A DNA stretch of 64,000 nucleotides from Chrysaora quinquecirrha. Taxonomy: Eukaryota > Cnidaria > Scyphozoa > Semaeostomeae > Pelagiidae. The notes under the pieces are model-generated. The model made no database searches and was not told where the DNA came from. It saw only the letters and a list, made by a program, of their open reading frames with translations. The position numbers were made by a program, and so were the translations under genes. Within the stretch, counting starts at the first letter, position 1. The number at the start of each line of letters is the position of its first letter. Below are positions 30,301-44,629 of the stretch, in pieces. The stretch is taken from contig JACTAT010000008.1 of the NCBI GenBank assembly GCA_014526335.1, forward strand, positions 1,386,298 through 1,450,297, written 5' to 3'.

Positions 30301-33300
30301 AGTACTGTGGAGGGATAACATCAGTACAGTGGAGGGATAACATGATGCGTGTGGGGGGATAACATTGAGTACAGTGGAGGCTGTTCAGTACAGCGGAGGG
30401 ATAACATCAGTACAGTGGAGGCTGTTCAGTACTGTGGAGGGATAACATCAGTACACTGGAGCGATAACATGATGTGTGTGGGGGGATGACATTGAGTACA
30501 GTGGAGGCGGTTCAGTACAGCGGAGGGATAACGTCAGTACAGTTGAGGGATAACATGATGCGTGTGGGGGGATAACATCAGTACAGTGGAGGCTGTTCAG
30601 TACTGTGGAGGGATAACATCAGTACAGTGGAGGGATATCATGATGCATGTGGGAGTAATAACATCAGTACAGTGGAGGCTGTTCAGTACTGTGGAGGTAT
30701 AGCATCAGTACACTGGAGGGATAACATGATGTGTGTGGGGGGATGACATTGAGTACAGTGGAGGCTGTTCAGTACAGCGGGAGGGATATCATCAGTACAG
30801 CGGAGGCTGTTCAGTACTGTGGAGGGATAACATCAGTAAGGTGGAGGGATAACATGATGCATGTGAGGGGATAACATCAGTACAGTGGAGGCTGTTCAGT
30901 ACTGTGGAGGGATAACATCAGTACAGTGGAGGGATAACATGATGCGTGTGGGGGGATAACATTGAGTACAGTGGGGGCTGTTCAGTACAGCGGAGGGATA
31001 ACATCAGTACAGTGGAGGCTGTTCAGTACTGTGGAGGGATAACATCAGTACAGTGGAGGGATAACATGATGCATGTGGGGGGATAACATCAGTACAGTGG
31101 AGGCTGTTCAGTACTGTGGAGGTATAACATCAGTACAGTTGAGGGATAACATGATGCCTGTGGGGGGATAACATTGAGTACAGTGGAGGCTGTTCAGTAC
31201 AGCGGAGGGATAGCACCAGCACAGTGGAGGCTGTTCAGTACTCTTGAGGGATAACATCAGTACAGTGGAGGCTGTTCAGTACTGTGGAGGGATAACATCA
31301 GTACAGTGGAGGGATAACATGATGCATGTGGGGGGATAACATCAGTACAGTGGAGGCTGTTCAGTACTGTGGAGGGATAACATCAGTACAGTGGAGGGAT
31401 AACATGATGCATGTGAGGGGATAACATCAGTACAGTGGAGGCTGTTCAGTACTGTGGAGGGATAACATCAGTACACTGGAGGGATAACATGATGTGTGTG
31501 GGGGGATGACATTGAGTACAGTCGAGGCTGTTCAGTACAGCGGGAGGGATATCATCAGTACAGCGGAGGCTGTTCAGTACTGTGGAGGGATAACATCAGT
31601 ACAGTGGAGGGATAACATGATGCATGTGAGGGGATAACATCAGTACAGTGGAGGCTGTTCAGTACTGTGGAGGTATAACATCAGTACACTGGAGGGATAA
31701 CATGATGTGTGTGAGGGGATGACATTGAGTACAGTGGAGGCTGTTCAGTACAGCGGGAGGGATATCATCAGTACAGCGGAGGCTGTTCAGTACTGTGGAG
31801 GGATAACATCAGTACAGTGGAGGGATAACATGATGCATGTGAGGGGATAACATCAGTACAGTGGAGGCTGTTCAGTACTGTGGAGGGATAACATCAGTAC
31901 AGTGGAGGGATAACATGATGCGTGTGGGGGGATAACATTGAGTACAGTGGAGGCTGTTCAGTACAGCGGAGGGATAACATCAGTACAGTGGAGGCTGTTC
32001 AGTACTGTGGAGGGGTAACATCAGTACAATGGAGGGATAACATGATGCGTGTGGGGGGATAACATTGAGTACAGTGGAGGCTGTTCAGTACAGCGGAAGG
32101 ATAACATCAGTACAGTGGAGGCTGTTCAGTACTGTGGAGGTATAACATCAGTACAGTTGAGGGATAACATGATGCGTGTGGGGGGATAACATTGAGTACA
32201 GTGGAGGCTGTTCAGTACAGCGGAGGGATAGCATCAGCACAGTGGAGGCTGTTCAGTACTCTGGAAGGATAACGTCAGTACAGTGGAGGCTGTTCAGTAC
32301 TGTGGAGGGATAACATCAGTACAGTGGAGGGATAACATAATGCATGTGGGGGGATAACATCAGTACAGTGGAGGCTGTTCAGTACTGTGGAGGGATAACA
32401 TCAGTACTGTGGAGGGATAACATGATGCATGTGAGGGGATAACATCAGTACAGTGAAGGCTGTTCAGTACTGTGGAGGGATAACATCAGTACACTGGAGG
32501 GATAACATGATGTGTGTGGGGGGATGACATTGAGTACAGTGGAGGCTGTTCAGTACAGCGGAGGGATAGCATCAGTAAAGTTGAGGGATAACATGATGCG
32601 TGTGGGGGGATAGCATCAGTACAGTGGAGGCTGTTCAGTACTGTGGAGGGATATCATCAGTACAGTGGAGGGATAACATGATGCGTGTGGGGGGATAACA
32701 TTGAGTACAGTGGAGGCTGTTCAGTACAGCGGAGGGATAACATCAGTACAGTGGAGGCTGTTCAGTACTGTGGAGGGATAACATCAGTACAGTGGAGGGA
32801 TAACATGATACATGTGGGGGGATAACATCAGTACAGTGGAGGCTGTTCAGTACTGTGGAGGTATAACATCAGTACAGTTGAGGGATAACATGATGCGTGT
32901 GGGGGGATAACATTGAGTACAGTGGAGGCTGTTCAGTACAGCGGAGGGATAGCATCAGCACAGTGGAGGCTGTTCAGTACTCTGGAGGGATAACATCAGT
33001 ACAGTGGAGGCTGTTCAATACTGTGGAGGGGTAACATCAGTACAATGGAGGGATAACATGATGCGTGTGGGGGGATAACATTGAGTACAGTGGAGGCTGT
33101 TCAGTACAGCGGAAGGATAACATCAGTACAGTTGAGTTATAACATGATGCGTGTTGGGGGATAACATCAGTACAGTGGAGGCTGTTCAGTACTGTGGAGG
33201 GATAACATCAGTACAGTGGAGGGATAACATGATGCATGTGGGGGGATAACATCAGTACAGTGGAGGCTGTTCAGTACTGTGGAGGTATAACATCAGTACA

Positions 33301-36300
33301 GTTGAGGGATAACATGATGCATGTGAGGGGATAACATCAGTACAGTGGAGGCTGTTCAGTACTGTGGAGGGATAACATCAGTACACTGGAGGGATAACAT
33401 GATGTGTGTGGGCGGATGACATTGAGTACAGTGGAGGCTGTTCAGTACAGCGGAGGGATAACATCAGTACAGTTGAGGGATAACATGATGCGTGTGGGGG
33501 GATAACATCAGTACAGTGGAGGCTGTTCACTACTGTGGAGGGATAACATCAGTACAGTGGAGGGATAACATGATGCATGTGGGGGGATAACATCAGTACA
33601 GTGGAGGCTGTTCAGTACTGTTGAGGGATAACATCAGTACAGTGGAGGGATAACATGATGCATGTGAGGGGATAACATCAGTACAGTGGAGGCTGTTCAG
33701 TACTGTGGAGGGATAACATCAGTACACTGGAGGGATAACATGATGTGTGTGGGGGGATGACATTGAGTACAGTGGAGGCTGTTCAGTACAGCGGAGGGAT
33801 AACATCAGTACAGTTGAGGGATAACATGATGCGTGTGGGGGGATAACATCAGTACAGTGGAGGCTGTTCAGTACTGTGGAGGGATAACATCAGTACAGTG
33901 GAGGGATATCATGATGCATGTGGGGGGATAACATCAGTACAGTGGAGGCTGTTCAGTACTGTGGAGGGATAACATCAGTACAGTGGAGGGATAACATGAT
34001 GCATGTGAGGGGATAACATCAGTACAGTGGAGGCTGTTCAGTACTGTGGAGGGATAACATCAGTACACTGGAGGGATAACATGATGTGTGTGGGGGTAAT
34101 AACATCAGTACAGTGGAGGGATAACATGATGCGTGTGGGGGGATAACAATGAGTACAGTGGAGGCTGTTCAGTACAGCGGAGGGATAACATCAGTACAGT
34201 GGAGGCTGTTCAGTACTGTGGAGGGATAACATCAGTACAGTGGAGGGATAACATGATGCATGTGGGGGGATAACATCAGTACAGTGGAGGCTGTTCAGTA
34301 CTGTGGAGGTATAACATCAGTACAGTGGAGGGATAACATGATGTGTGTGCGGGGATGACATTGAGTACAGTGGAGGCTGTTCAGTACAGCGGAGGGATAT
34401 CATCAGTACAGCGGAGGCTGTTCAGTACTGTGGAGGGATAACATCAGTACAGTGGAGGGATAACATGATGCATGTGGGGGTAATAACATCAGTACAGTGG
34501 AGGGATAACATGATGCGTATGGGGGGATAACATTGAGTACAGTGGAGGCTGTTCAGTACAGCGGAGGGATAACATCAGTACAGTGGAGGCTGTTCAGTAC
34601 TGTGGAGGGATAACATCAGTACAGTGGAGGGATAACATGATGCATGTGGGGGGATAACATCAGTACAGTGGAGGCTGTTCAGTACTGTGGAGGTATAACA
34701 TCAGTACACTGGAGGGATAACATGATGTGTGTGGGGGGATGACATTGAGTACAGTGGAGGCTGTTCAGTACAGCGGAGGGATATCATTAGTACAGCGGAG
34801 GCTGTTCAGTACTGTGGAGGGATAACATCAGTACAGTGGAGGGATAACATGATGCATGTGAGGGGATAACATCAGTACAGTGGAGGCTGTTCAGTACTAT
34901 GGAGGGATAACATCAGTTCAGTTGAGGGATAACATGATGCGTGTGGGGGGATAACATTGAGTACAGTGGAGGCTGTTCAGTACAGCGGAGGGATAGCATC
35001 AGCACAGTGGAGGCTGTTCTGTACTCTGGAGGAATAACATCAGTACAGTGGAGGGATAACATGATGCATGTGGGGGAATAACATCAGTACAGTGGAGGCT
35101 GTTCAGTACTGTGGAGGGATAACATCAGTACAGTGGAGGGATAACATGATGCATGTGGGGGTAATAACATCAGTACAGTGGAGGGATAACATGATGCGTG
35201 TGGGGGGATAACATTGAGTACAGTGGAGGCTGTTCAGTACTGTGGAGGGATAACATCAGTACAGTGGAGGAATAACATGATGCATGTGGGGGGATAACAT
35301 CAGTACAGTGGAGGCTGTTCAGTACTGTGGAGGTATAACATCAGTACAGTGGAGGGATAACATGATGTGTGTGCGGGGATGACATTGAGTACAGTGGAGA
35401 CTGTTCCGTACAGCGGAGGGATATCATCAGTACAGCGGAGGCTGTTCAGTACTGTGGAGGGATACCATCAGTACAGTGGAGGCTGTTCAGTACTGTGGAG
35501 GGATAACATCAGTACAGTGGAGGGATAACATGATGCATGTGGGGGGATAACATCAGTACAGTGGATGCTGTTCAGTACTGTGGAGGGATAACATCAGTAC
35601 AGTGGAGGGATAACATGATGCGTATGGGGGGATAACATTGAGTACAGTGGAGGCTGTTCAGTACAGCGGAGGGATAGCATCAGTACAGTGGAGGCTGTTC
35701 AGTACTCTGGAGGAATAACATCAGTACTGTGGAGGGATAACATGATGTGTGTGCGGGGATGACATTGAGTACAGTGGAGGCTGTTCAATACAGCGGAGGG
35801 ATATTATCAGTACAGCGGAGGCTGTCCAGTACTGTGGAGGGATAACATCAGTACAGTGGAGGGATAACATGATGTATGTGGGGGGATAACATCAGTACAG
35901 TGGATGCTGTTCAGTACTGTGGAGGGATAACATCAGTACAGTGGAGGGATAACATGATGCGTATGGGGGGATAACATTGAGTACAGTGGAGGCTGTTCAG
36001 TACAGCGGAGGGATAGCATCAGTACAGTGGAGGCTGTTCAGTACTCTGGAGGAATAACATCAGTACAGTGGAGGGATAACATGATGCATGTGGGGGGATA
36101 ACATCAGTACAGTGGAGGCTGTTCAGTACTGTGGAGGGATAACATGATGCATGTGGGGGTAATTAACATCAGTACAGTGGAGGGATAACATGATGCATGT
36201 GAGGGGATAACATCAGTACAGTGGAGGCTGTTCAGTACTGTGGAGGGATAACATCAGTTCAGTTGAGGGATAACATGATGCGTGTGGGGGGATAACATTG

Positions 36301-39030
36301 AGTACAGTGGAGGCTGTTCAGTACAGCGGAGGGATAGCATCAGCACAGTGGAGGCTGTTCAGTACTCTGGAGGAATAACATCAGTACAGTGGAGGGATAA
36401 CATGATACATGTGGGGGAATAACATCAGTACAGTGGAGGCTGTTCAGTACTGTGGAGGGATAACATCAGTACAGTGGAGGGATAACATGATGCATGTGGG
36501 GGTAATAACATCAGTACAGTGGAGGGATAACATGATGCGTGTGGGGGGATAACATTGAGTACAGTGGAGGCTGTTCAGTACAGCGGAGGGATAACATCAG
36601 TACAGAGGAGGCTGTTCAGTACTGTGGAGGGATAACATCAGTACAGTGGAGGGATAATGTGATGCATGTGGGGGGATAACATCAGTACAGTGGAGGCTGT
36701 TCAGTACTGTGGAGGTATAACATCAGTACAGTGGAGGGATAACATGATGTGTGTGCGGGGATGACATTGAGTACAGTGGAGGCTGTTCAGTACAGCGGAG
36801 GGATATCATCAGTACAGCGGAGGCTGTTCAGTACTGTGGAGGGATAGCATCAGTACAGTGGAGGGATAACATGATGCGTGTGGGGGGATAATATTGAGTA
36901 CAGTGGAGGCTGTTCAGTACAGCGGAGGGATAGCATCAGTACAGTGGAGGCTGTTCAGTACTCTGGAGGAATAACATCAGTACAGTGGAGGGATGACATG
37001 ATGCATGTGGGGGGAAAACATCAGTACAGTGGAGGCTGTTCAGTACTGTGGAGGGATAACATCAGTACAGTGGAGGGATAACATGATGCATGTGGGGGGA
37101 TAACATCAGTACAGTGGAGGCTGTTCAGTACTGTGGAGGGATAACATCAGTACAGTGGAGGGATAACATGATGCATGTGGGGGGATAACATCAGTACAGT
37201 GGAGGCTGTTCAGTACTGTGGAGGTATAACATCAGTACAGTGGAGGGATAACATGATGTGTGTGCGGGGATGACATTGAGTACAGTGGAGGCTGTTCAGT
37301 ACAGCGGAGGGATATCATCAGTACAGCGGAGGCTGTTCAGTACTGTGGAGGGATAACATCAGTACAGTGGAGGGATAACATGATGTATGTGGGGGGATAA
37401 CATCAGTACAGTGGATGCTGTTCAGTACTGTGGAGGGATAACATCAGTACAGTGGAGGGATAACATGATGCGTGTGGGGGGATAACATTGAGTACAGTGG
37501 AGGCTGTTCAGTACAGCGGAGGGATAGCATCAGTACAGTGGAGGCTGTTCAGTACTCTGGAGGAATAACATCAGTACAGTGGAGGGATAACATGATGCAT
37601 GTGGGGGGATAACATCAGTACAGTGGAGGCTGTTCAGTACTGTGGAGGGATAACATCAGTACAGTGGACGTATAACATGATGCATGTGGGGGTAATAACA
37701 TCAGTACAGTGGAGGGATAACATGATGCGTGTGGGGGGATAACATTGAGTACAGTGGAGGCTGTTCAGTACAGCAGAGGGATAACATCAGTACAGTGGAG
37801 GCTGTTCAGTACTGTGGAGGGATAACATCAGTACAGTGGAGGCTGTTCAGTACTGTGGAGGGATAACATCAGTACAGTGGAGGCTGTTCAGTACTGTGGA
37901 GGGATAACATCAGTACAGTGGAGGGATAACATGATGCATGTGGGGATAACATCAGTACAGTGGAGGCTGTTCAGTACTGTGGAGGGATAACATCAGTACA
38001 GTGGAGGGATAACATGATGCGTGTGGGGGGATAACATTGAGTATAGTGGAGGCTGTTCAGTACAGCGGAGGGATAACATCAGTACAGTGGAGGCTGTTCA
38101 GTACTGTGGAGGGATAACATCAGTACAGTGGAGGGATAACATGATGCATGTGGGGGGATAACATCAGTACAGTGGAGGCTGTTCAGTACTGTGGAGGGAT
38201 AACATCAGTACAGTGGAGGGATAACATGATGCGTGTGGGGGGATAACATTGAGTACAGTGGAGGCTGTTCAGTACAGCGGAGGGATAACATCAGTACAGT
38301 GGAGGCTGTTCAGTACTGTGGAGGGATAACATCAGTACAGTGGAGGGATAACATCAGATGCATGTGTGGGGATAACATTGAGTACAGTGGAGGCTGTTCA
38401 GTACAGCGGAGGGATAACATCAGTACAGTGGAGGCTGTTCAGTACTGTGGAGGGATAACATCAGTACAGTGGAGGGATAACATGATGCATGTGGGGGGAT
38501 AACATCAGTACAGTGGAGGCTGTTCAGTTGATGCATGGAGGGATAACATCAGTACAGTGGAGGCTGTTCAGTACTGTGGAGGTATAACATCAGTACAGTG
38601 GAGGGATAACATGATGCATGTGGGGGATAACATCAGTACAGTGGAGGCTGTTCAGTACTGTGGAGGGATAACATCAGTACAGTGGAGGGATAACATGATG
38701 CGTGTGGGGGGATAACATTGAGTACAGTGGAGGCTGTTCAGTACAGCGGAGGGATAGCATCAGTACAGTGGAGGCTGTTCAGTACTCTGGAGGAATAACA
38801 TCAGTACAGTGGAGGGATAATAGATGCATGTGGGGGGATAACATCAGTACAGTGGAGGGATAACATGATGCATGTGGGGGTAATAACATCAGTACAGAGG
38901 AGGGATAACATGATGCGTGTGGGGGGGATGACATTGAGTACAGTGGAGGCTGTTCAGTACAGCGGAGGTATAACATCAGTACAGTGGAGGCTACTCAGCA
39001 CTGTGCAGGGATAACATCAGTACAGTCGGA
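27343..39030 (+). repeat. 11.7-kb hierarchical satellite array
   Basis: The building block is CAGTACAGTGGAGG followed either by GATAACAT (22 bp) or by CTGTT (19 bp), with variants CAGTACTG and CAGTACAGCGG. Four blocks plus GATGCATGTGGGGG make an 85-bp unit; adding a TGAGTACAGTGGAGG.. pair gives about 127 bp. The 85 and 127 types tend to alternate (period about 212). GATGCATG, GATGCGTG and GATGTGTG endings distinguish unit types. The plus strand is markedly G-rich. Edges are degenerate (27343-27410 and 38980-39030). No transposon interrupts it. Short open frames inside are repeats of the unit, not genes. Confidence 0.95.
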
Positions 39031-42000
39031 AGTTATGCCAAGATAAACATAAATGGACGAAGAATGTAAATTCTTTTTGCTTGAAGCTCCCTTAAAGAAA
39101 AGCAGTAGCCCAGTTATTTAGAAAGTTCGGAAGCTTGCCTAGGTTTGGAGAAGTTGAAAGATGCATCATGATTCTTTAAAGCAACTAACCGTACAATAGG
39201 CCTAGATCTTTTTTCTAAACGTAATTTTGTTACCACATTGCCAGATTTTTGAAGGTCAGAACTACAACTAGCAATGTTGCAACTTAACAGTTTTCGTTCT
39301 AAGTACAAACTTTTGGAGCAACTATGCCCAGAGAGAGTTCAAAAAACAACAGCAATAACAGTAAAAGAAACAATAAATAAAATAAATAAATAGATAGATA
39401 ATTTTTTAGAACTCGGACATGGCACAGGCTTAATTTCAGCTCATACTTACAAGAGGGTCCTGAAGTGGGGTGTCTAATCCTATTTCCCAGTTTATATTTC
39501 CTCAAAATCCCATTTCCAGTCTTCAAAATCCCATTCCTAGTCTATGTTTTTTTCGGAATAAATTAATTAATTTCGACAACAAAAGTTTGTGTTTCACCGC
39601 TTTCTTTGTCGGTTGGGTAATTACTTTGTGAGTGCGTGACCCCGTGTGATGTGCTTGGGGATTGGGAACTACATTCTCATTGCACTTACATGTTAGTCTG
39701 CGAGTAAAGACGTTAAAAGGTAAAGAAATGTTATTTATTACATTTAAAGCATTAAACAGCTACATTTTCATTAATAACTACTTATTAAAATTCATTTTTT
39801 TTTGTATTTCTACCACGGCAAAAAGCAATTCCCATGCCCATCTGATGTTCTGTCCCCCATTCCCAGGGGACGAAATCCCATTCCCCGTAGATCCAATCGC
39901 ATTTTCCTAGCTCACAATCAGGCCTATCCAATTCCCATTTTACCCCTTTAGGATCCTCTTATGATATGTTATATGAGTTTTTTGAGAGTTTCGATTATCA
40001 AGGTTTTCTGTGCTTTTCGTGTGCACCTCTCCTATGGGTCTTCAAGAAAGGTCTTGTTACTTATTACTGTTAGCTCATCTTCGCAGTGGGGCAATGGAAA
40101 GTACTCATTTTGCAGAAATATAGTTAGAAAGATGAAATCGTTATAAGTAATGAACGAAATTATTTATAACAGCCTTGGATTAGGCTGTAAAGTAGAAACA
40201 AACTTAGCCTAATATCCTTGTCCTTGTTACCAGACGATGTATGTGACCAACGCGGCGTGTTTCCTTTCAAGATAACCAATTTTGGGACTATGGGGAATTC
40301 TGTTGTAATATTGGATGTTTTATTCAAAGCTTAGGCAATGAATTGTTTTCAGCAAAGCTGTATGTGTTATCTGATTAATTAAGTGCAAGCAGCGTGTTTA
40401 AGATATCGCTGATTTTTTTCTAAGTATATTACAGGGCCTTTTTTAAGGGGATAAAACTAGGGGGGCAAAACATTTAAGGGGACTTATTGTTCTATTGTTT
40501 TCTATTCAGCGTTTTCTTTCACAGTGCGAGCCCAGTCTTGGCATGTTTATTCTTCTCTTAGTCTTTTTGCCAGGAATTCATGCACAACCAGTCGCACAGA
40601 GCTGGAGAAATAACAAGGGGGCATCTGTACTTCAGTTGAGAATGTATAAAGCGGACCAACTACAGAAGTAAAAAGGCTATGCTGTATCAATGATTAAAGA
40701 TGGTTCAGCACAGAAATAGATAGAGCGGATAGCGAAAAGGTAAAAACAAATAGGCAGCAATGTATCGGGCGACCTGTGAAAAAGACCATACCTCCGAAAA
40801 AGACACTCAACCTCTTGCCTTGAAACGGAAGTTCGAAGAGGGTAGTTGTAAGAGAGAAAATGGAAAAGTCAGAAGTTACATAAAAAGAAACTACATTTAC
40901 AGGGTTCTGGGCCAAACTAATTGGCCAGCCTGAGTGGAAAGTGGACAGGAAATTCCTCGAGCCTCGTGCAGAACAGGACCTGCTTACCCACAACGGTGAA
41001 GCGGCAGCCGGAGAAGGCATCTAAAGGCCGATCGCTTGTCTGAATATTGCTTTTAAAATCGACTGCCCTGCTCGCAAGAGCTTTGACGAGACGTGCTCGT
41101 GCACAATTTATTGCCATCAGAGAAGATAGCTGTTATGGACAGGAACACATAGAGATGCTACCCGAGTATCACAAAGAGATCGACTTAAATACTAATTAAT
41201 CGAAACAAAAGTTATAGAGTGTGTCCACAGGCTATGGATAATAAGACCTAGGCAGCAGGCTCGTTTAGGAAGGATGGATTGCTTATTAATTGATCATTTA
41301 ATGCATTTAATGCGCACGCGAGGACTTCAAAAATGAATCTGTCGGACAAAAAGCAAGCATTTGATGATTTTCATGACATCGGGCATGATATCGACCAAAT
41401 CTGCAGTGGAGACTATGGATCAAGAAATCCTTTTGTAGGCTACGACCATCCAAGTTAGACTGGGAAAGAGATTGATTAAAACTGGGCAGGTGCAGCTACA
41501 ATGAGGGTTATTTCAAGGCGACTCGCTCTCGCGTGCACTAATTTGTCTTGCCTCCACTTTCGGAAACATTGTGAAAAATGAAAAGAAGAAAAAGCAATTG
41601 AGGCCAACGAAGAAAGTACGTTCTGTCATTTCTTCTACGCGGATATTTGCTGCATGTATGACCAAACGGAGCTTGCTGCTGACCGGGAGTCATTAGAACT
41701 TTTCAGTGGATGTTTTCATGCTTTTCTCACGGCTGTCAGAGTACTCACAAGTCACAATTGTGAGCAAGCAGGTATGTCAAATATTGGCAACAGATCTTAA
41801 GGACAAATGTAGCACCGAAGCCCCGTCTCAAAAGACTGGCGGCGCTTTACACTACTATCTAACGGGACAGGCACGCACTAAAGGTGACATGAAAAGGCCT
41901 ATTTAAAATACGGAACGTCTTTGAATCGCCTTATACCACGATGATGCAGCTTCAGGTCACCTTCTGTATCTATTCAAATTCTATTCCATGAAACTATTCA

Positions 42001-42505
42001 AATTTTTGTTTTGTTTCTTTGCATTTTTTTCGTTGTTTCTTTCACCATTTTTCACACAGTCTGTATACAGCGTGCAGCAGTCTTGTGGCATGACGCTGGT
42101 TCCACGACCTTAAATTGCCATTGAAAAGTTATTTTACAGTCTTTTTCTCAAGTAAAGAATCAACCTGGGACATATTTTACACGACTGGGCGGGGTAAAGG
42201 AAAAATTGTTCCCTCCCACCTATCTCCCCCCTGTAAGCCCCCCTTGAATTTTTTTCACTGGAAACTATTTTTTGGTTGTTGGCTAGCACTTACATACAAA
42301 ATTACATCCATTTTCATACGTTTTAGTCAAATATTTGATTTTTTATCGAATTTTTATCATTGAAAAATGACGTCATCGGTCACGTGATTTTGAGGCCCTA
42401 TCTCAAAATGCCCAAAGCAGATTCGTAATCTCCGTATTCGATTTAGTTAAAAACAACTTTCAAAGTTGAGGTTAGGTAGCTCCTTAGGTTTTTTGGAAAA
42501 ATTCC
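39031..42505. other. No recognised gene
   Basis: Frames are short and lack domains. Seen here: an AATAAATAAATA stretch at about 39370, degenerate ATTCCCA/CCCATT repetition at 39475-39955, a 42-codon ORF at about 41330-41457 of unknown nature, and TGACGTCA beside CACGTG at about 42367-42385. There is nothing I can support as a gene. Confidence 0.45.
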
Positions 42506-43428
42506 TAGGCAGGGAATTCTATGTGAAAAACTAAATTTCAACCTAACCTCAAATTTTATTGCTGAAATATACCAAATCGACCCTGGAGATTTCAAATCCA
42601 AGATGGGACACTTTTGATTTTGACCGGAAGTACGCTAATTTGATGACGTCATAAAGTGCACAATTTTTGCTTTAAATCTGTGTTTACTTGCCTCAATTGC
42701 GTTTGATATGAATAGTATATGCATTTTCAGACTCAGCAGGCAAGGTGCTATCGATTCATGTATATTTTGTTTATTTTCATCAACATCTCTATTTTTAGAT
42801 ATGACGTCATCGACATTGAAAATCACCAAAACTGTATTTTTTCTTATCATTAAGGTACTAGCATGTCTATCATCGCATGAAAACTCCTTTTTAGAGGCAG
42901 AAACATCTCTTATGGGTCATCTTAGAGTGTCCGTGTAGTTCAACGGCCTATCAGTTCACCATTTCTTCTACCTTTGCTTTTCTTTACGACACAAGGACCG
43001 TCCTTGAACCAATTCTGTATAGGACAAGTTTGAATGGCAGGAACGTTGGACGGATCGCACGACAAGTGGGTGGCGAGGAGCAAAGAAAGGGCAATCGCAA
43101 TAGAGAACGAAGTTAAGCAGAAGAAGCCGATAAAAGTGGTGCTTCAGGATAGACACTGGAATAGTCTTTTGGGAACGATCTATATATTGCATTGAAAAGC
43201 TTTAGAGATTGTTCCAATGAACATTTCTTTTGTTCTTTACGGCGTACTCTGGTTACTCCCTCTCCTCGACAAGTTTCGTTTTAAAAAAAAAGGATGCCTT
43301 TTCCGTTATCCATTCATCTTCATTCGGCGCGTATAAGAAATCTTAACATAAAATCAAATTGATACATAATGAAATGGCTATAAACCATCAAATATGTATT
43401 TGAAACTATGGTTTATCTTCTGTTTGAA

Positions 43429-43930
43429 TCAGACGGACTTCAAGATATACTGCTTGGAAGCAACTTCGTGTCTATATTTGTTTACCAAAGTATTCCATTC
43501 TTGTTTCGCTATCGCTGTTGTAAATTTTAGCAAACAAAATGCCATTGAAACAATTTTTCTCAGCTCTTTGCTCGCAGCTATGTTTAAAGCCAGCCATCGC
43601 ATGGTGCTAAATGTGCGCTCACAGAACGCTGAGGAGATGATAACACGATGGTGCAAGTTTATGATCTTGTGGACTTCGGAACAATGTTTCCTTTCACAAG
43701 GCATTGAATTAAAGATAGTGGCTAGTTATTTTCTCCCCCTGTTTAACGCTGTAGAGACCAAGCATTGTTGGCAGGTCATCAAGTTGCTTTCTTAGCTTTT
43801 CCTTTATGCTGTCCGATGTTGCCTGATGTTGCCCCAGATGCTTCAGGAAGAAAATTCATCAGCATCTCTGCATCTATGGCAAGCTCTGGATTCATTCTGT
43901 GTACTTTCCCAAAGCGAGTTTTCCTGTTTG
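43429..43930 (-). pseudogene. hAT transposase C-terminal region, left arm
   Basis: The minus-strand frame 43704-43429 carries SSAFCERTFSTMRWL followed by LNIAASKELRKIVSMAFCLL, the C-terminal dimerisation motif of hAT-family transposases (CER(T/S)FS..R), which holds the transposase dimer together. Upstream in the spacer (43930-43710) more hAT-like sequence runs in the same direction but with stops and a frameshift. The DDE core is not present. It stops inside the left arm, so it is a 3' remnant. Confidence 0.6.
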
Positions 43931-44014
43931 ATTAAGATAGAAAAACCTTACAGGAGAAAGATGCAGTTGAATAGAATACGATTTCCTTCAATTTAAGAGC
44001 CTGTCTATAACAAG

Positions 44015-44479
44015 ATGGGGAATAAGAGTCAATGCAGCTTAGTCATCTTTGAGAAGACTGATGATCTGCGCGCAACATTGGAAATGTTGAAGAATAATCA
44101 ATGCATCCCCGCTAGCAGCAAAGTAAGAATCCAAGGAATTCTCATGCCCCAGTTGTCTTCAGTCCTCCTCTATTTGAATGTGACAGGAAAGCTTGTATGT
44201 TTGCAAGGAAAGTTCCCAAGGAACTCAAAAGAAATCGCATTATATCTGATGATCATGCTTCGTATTCTTTGCAGCAAATTCTCTAAAGGCTTAAGAAATG
44301 AGGAACGGGAGAAGATTTCAGCGAATTTTCAATGTAAGCCGGAAATGGCCCTACGTCGTAGGAGTGGACCGATAGGGACCGGGAAAGCAAAGTCAAAAAA
44401 GCGGATGGAGTATGTAGACAGTGTTCTGAACGAGAGGGGCTTTGCACTGCACCGATACAGTGGACGATGGGATGATTGA
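44015..44479 (+). CDS. Unrecognised ORF in the palindrome spacer
   Basis: A 154-codon ORF with an ATG start, the longest in the spacer. It is basic towards its C-terminus (RRR, KAKSKKR) and shows no domain I recognise. It lies between the two hAT tails, so it may be a chance frame or remnant of the same transposon read on the opposite strand. Low confidence that it is expressed. Confidence 0.2.
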   Translation: MGNKSQCSLVIFEKTDDLRATLEMLKNNQCIPASSKVRIQGILMPQLSSVLLYLNVTGKLVCLQGKFPRNSKEIALYLMIMLRILCSKFSKGLRNEEREKISANFQCKPEMALRRRSGPIGTGKAKSKKRMEYVDSVLNERGFALHRYSGRWDD

Positions 44480-44629
44480 CAAGATGCACCCATCCTACTA
44501 TGAAACAACTGACGTGATTGTCCAGGTTAGGAAAGGTTAGGTCAAGAAGATCTTGCTTTGGTAAAGAGAAATGAAGAATCCTGTTAAAATCGATTATTAT
44601 AAGAGCGTTTCCGACAGATAGCCTAACAC

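Noticed and set aside
27925..38976. Open frames within the satellite (for example 27925-28152, 34345-34530, 38233-38502)
   Set aside because: They translate the repeat unit; unit lengths are not multiples of three and the frames break after one or two units.
27343..39030. CRISPR-like array
   Set aside because: No unique spacers; all intervening sequence is itself repeat, and the context is eukaryotic.
39299..39526. 75-codon minus frame with a poly-Leu stretch
   Set aside because: Low-complexity translation of an AACAA/TAAATAAA tract.
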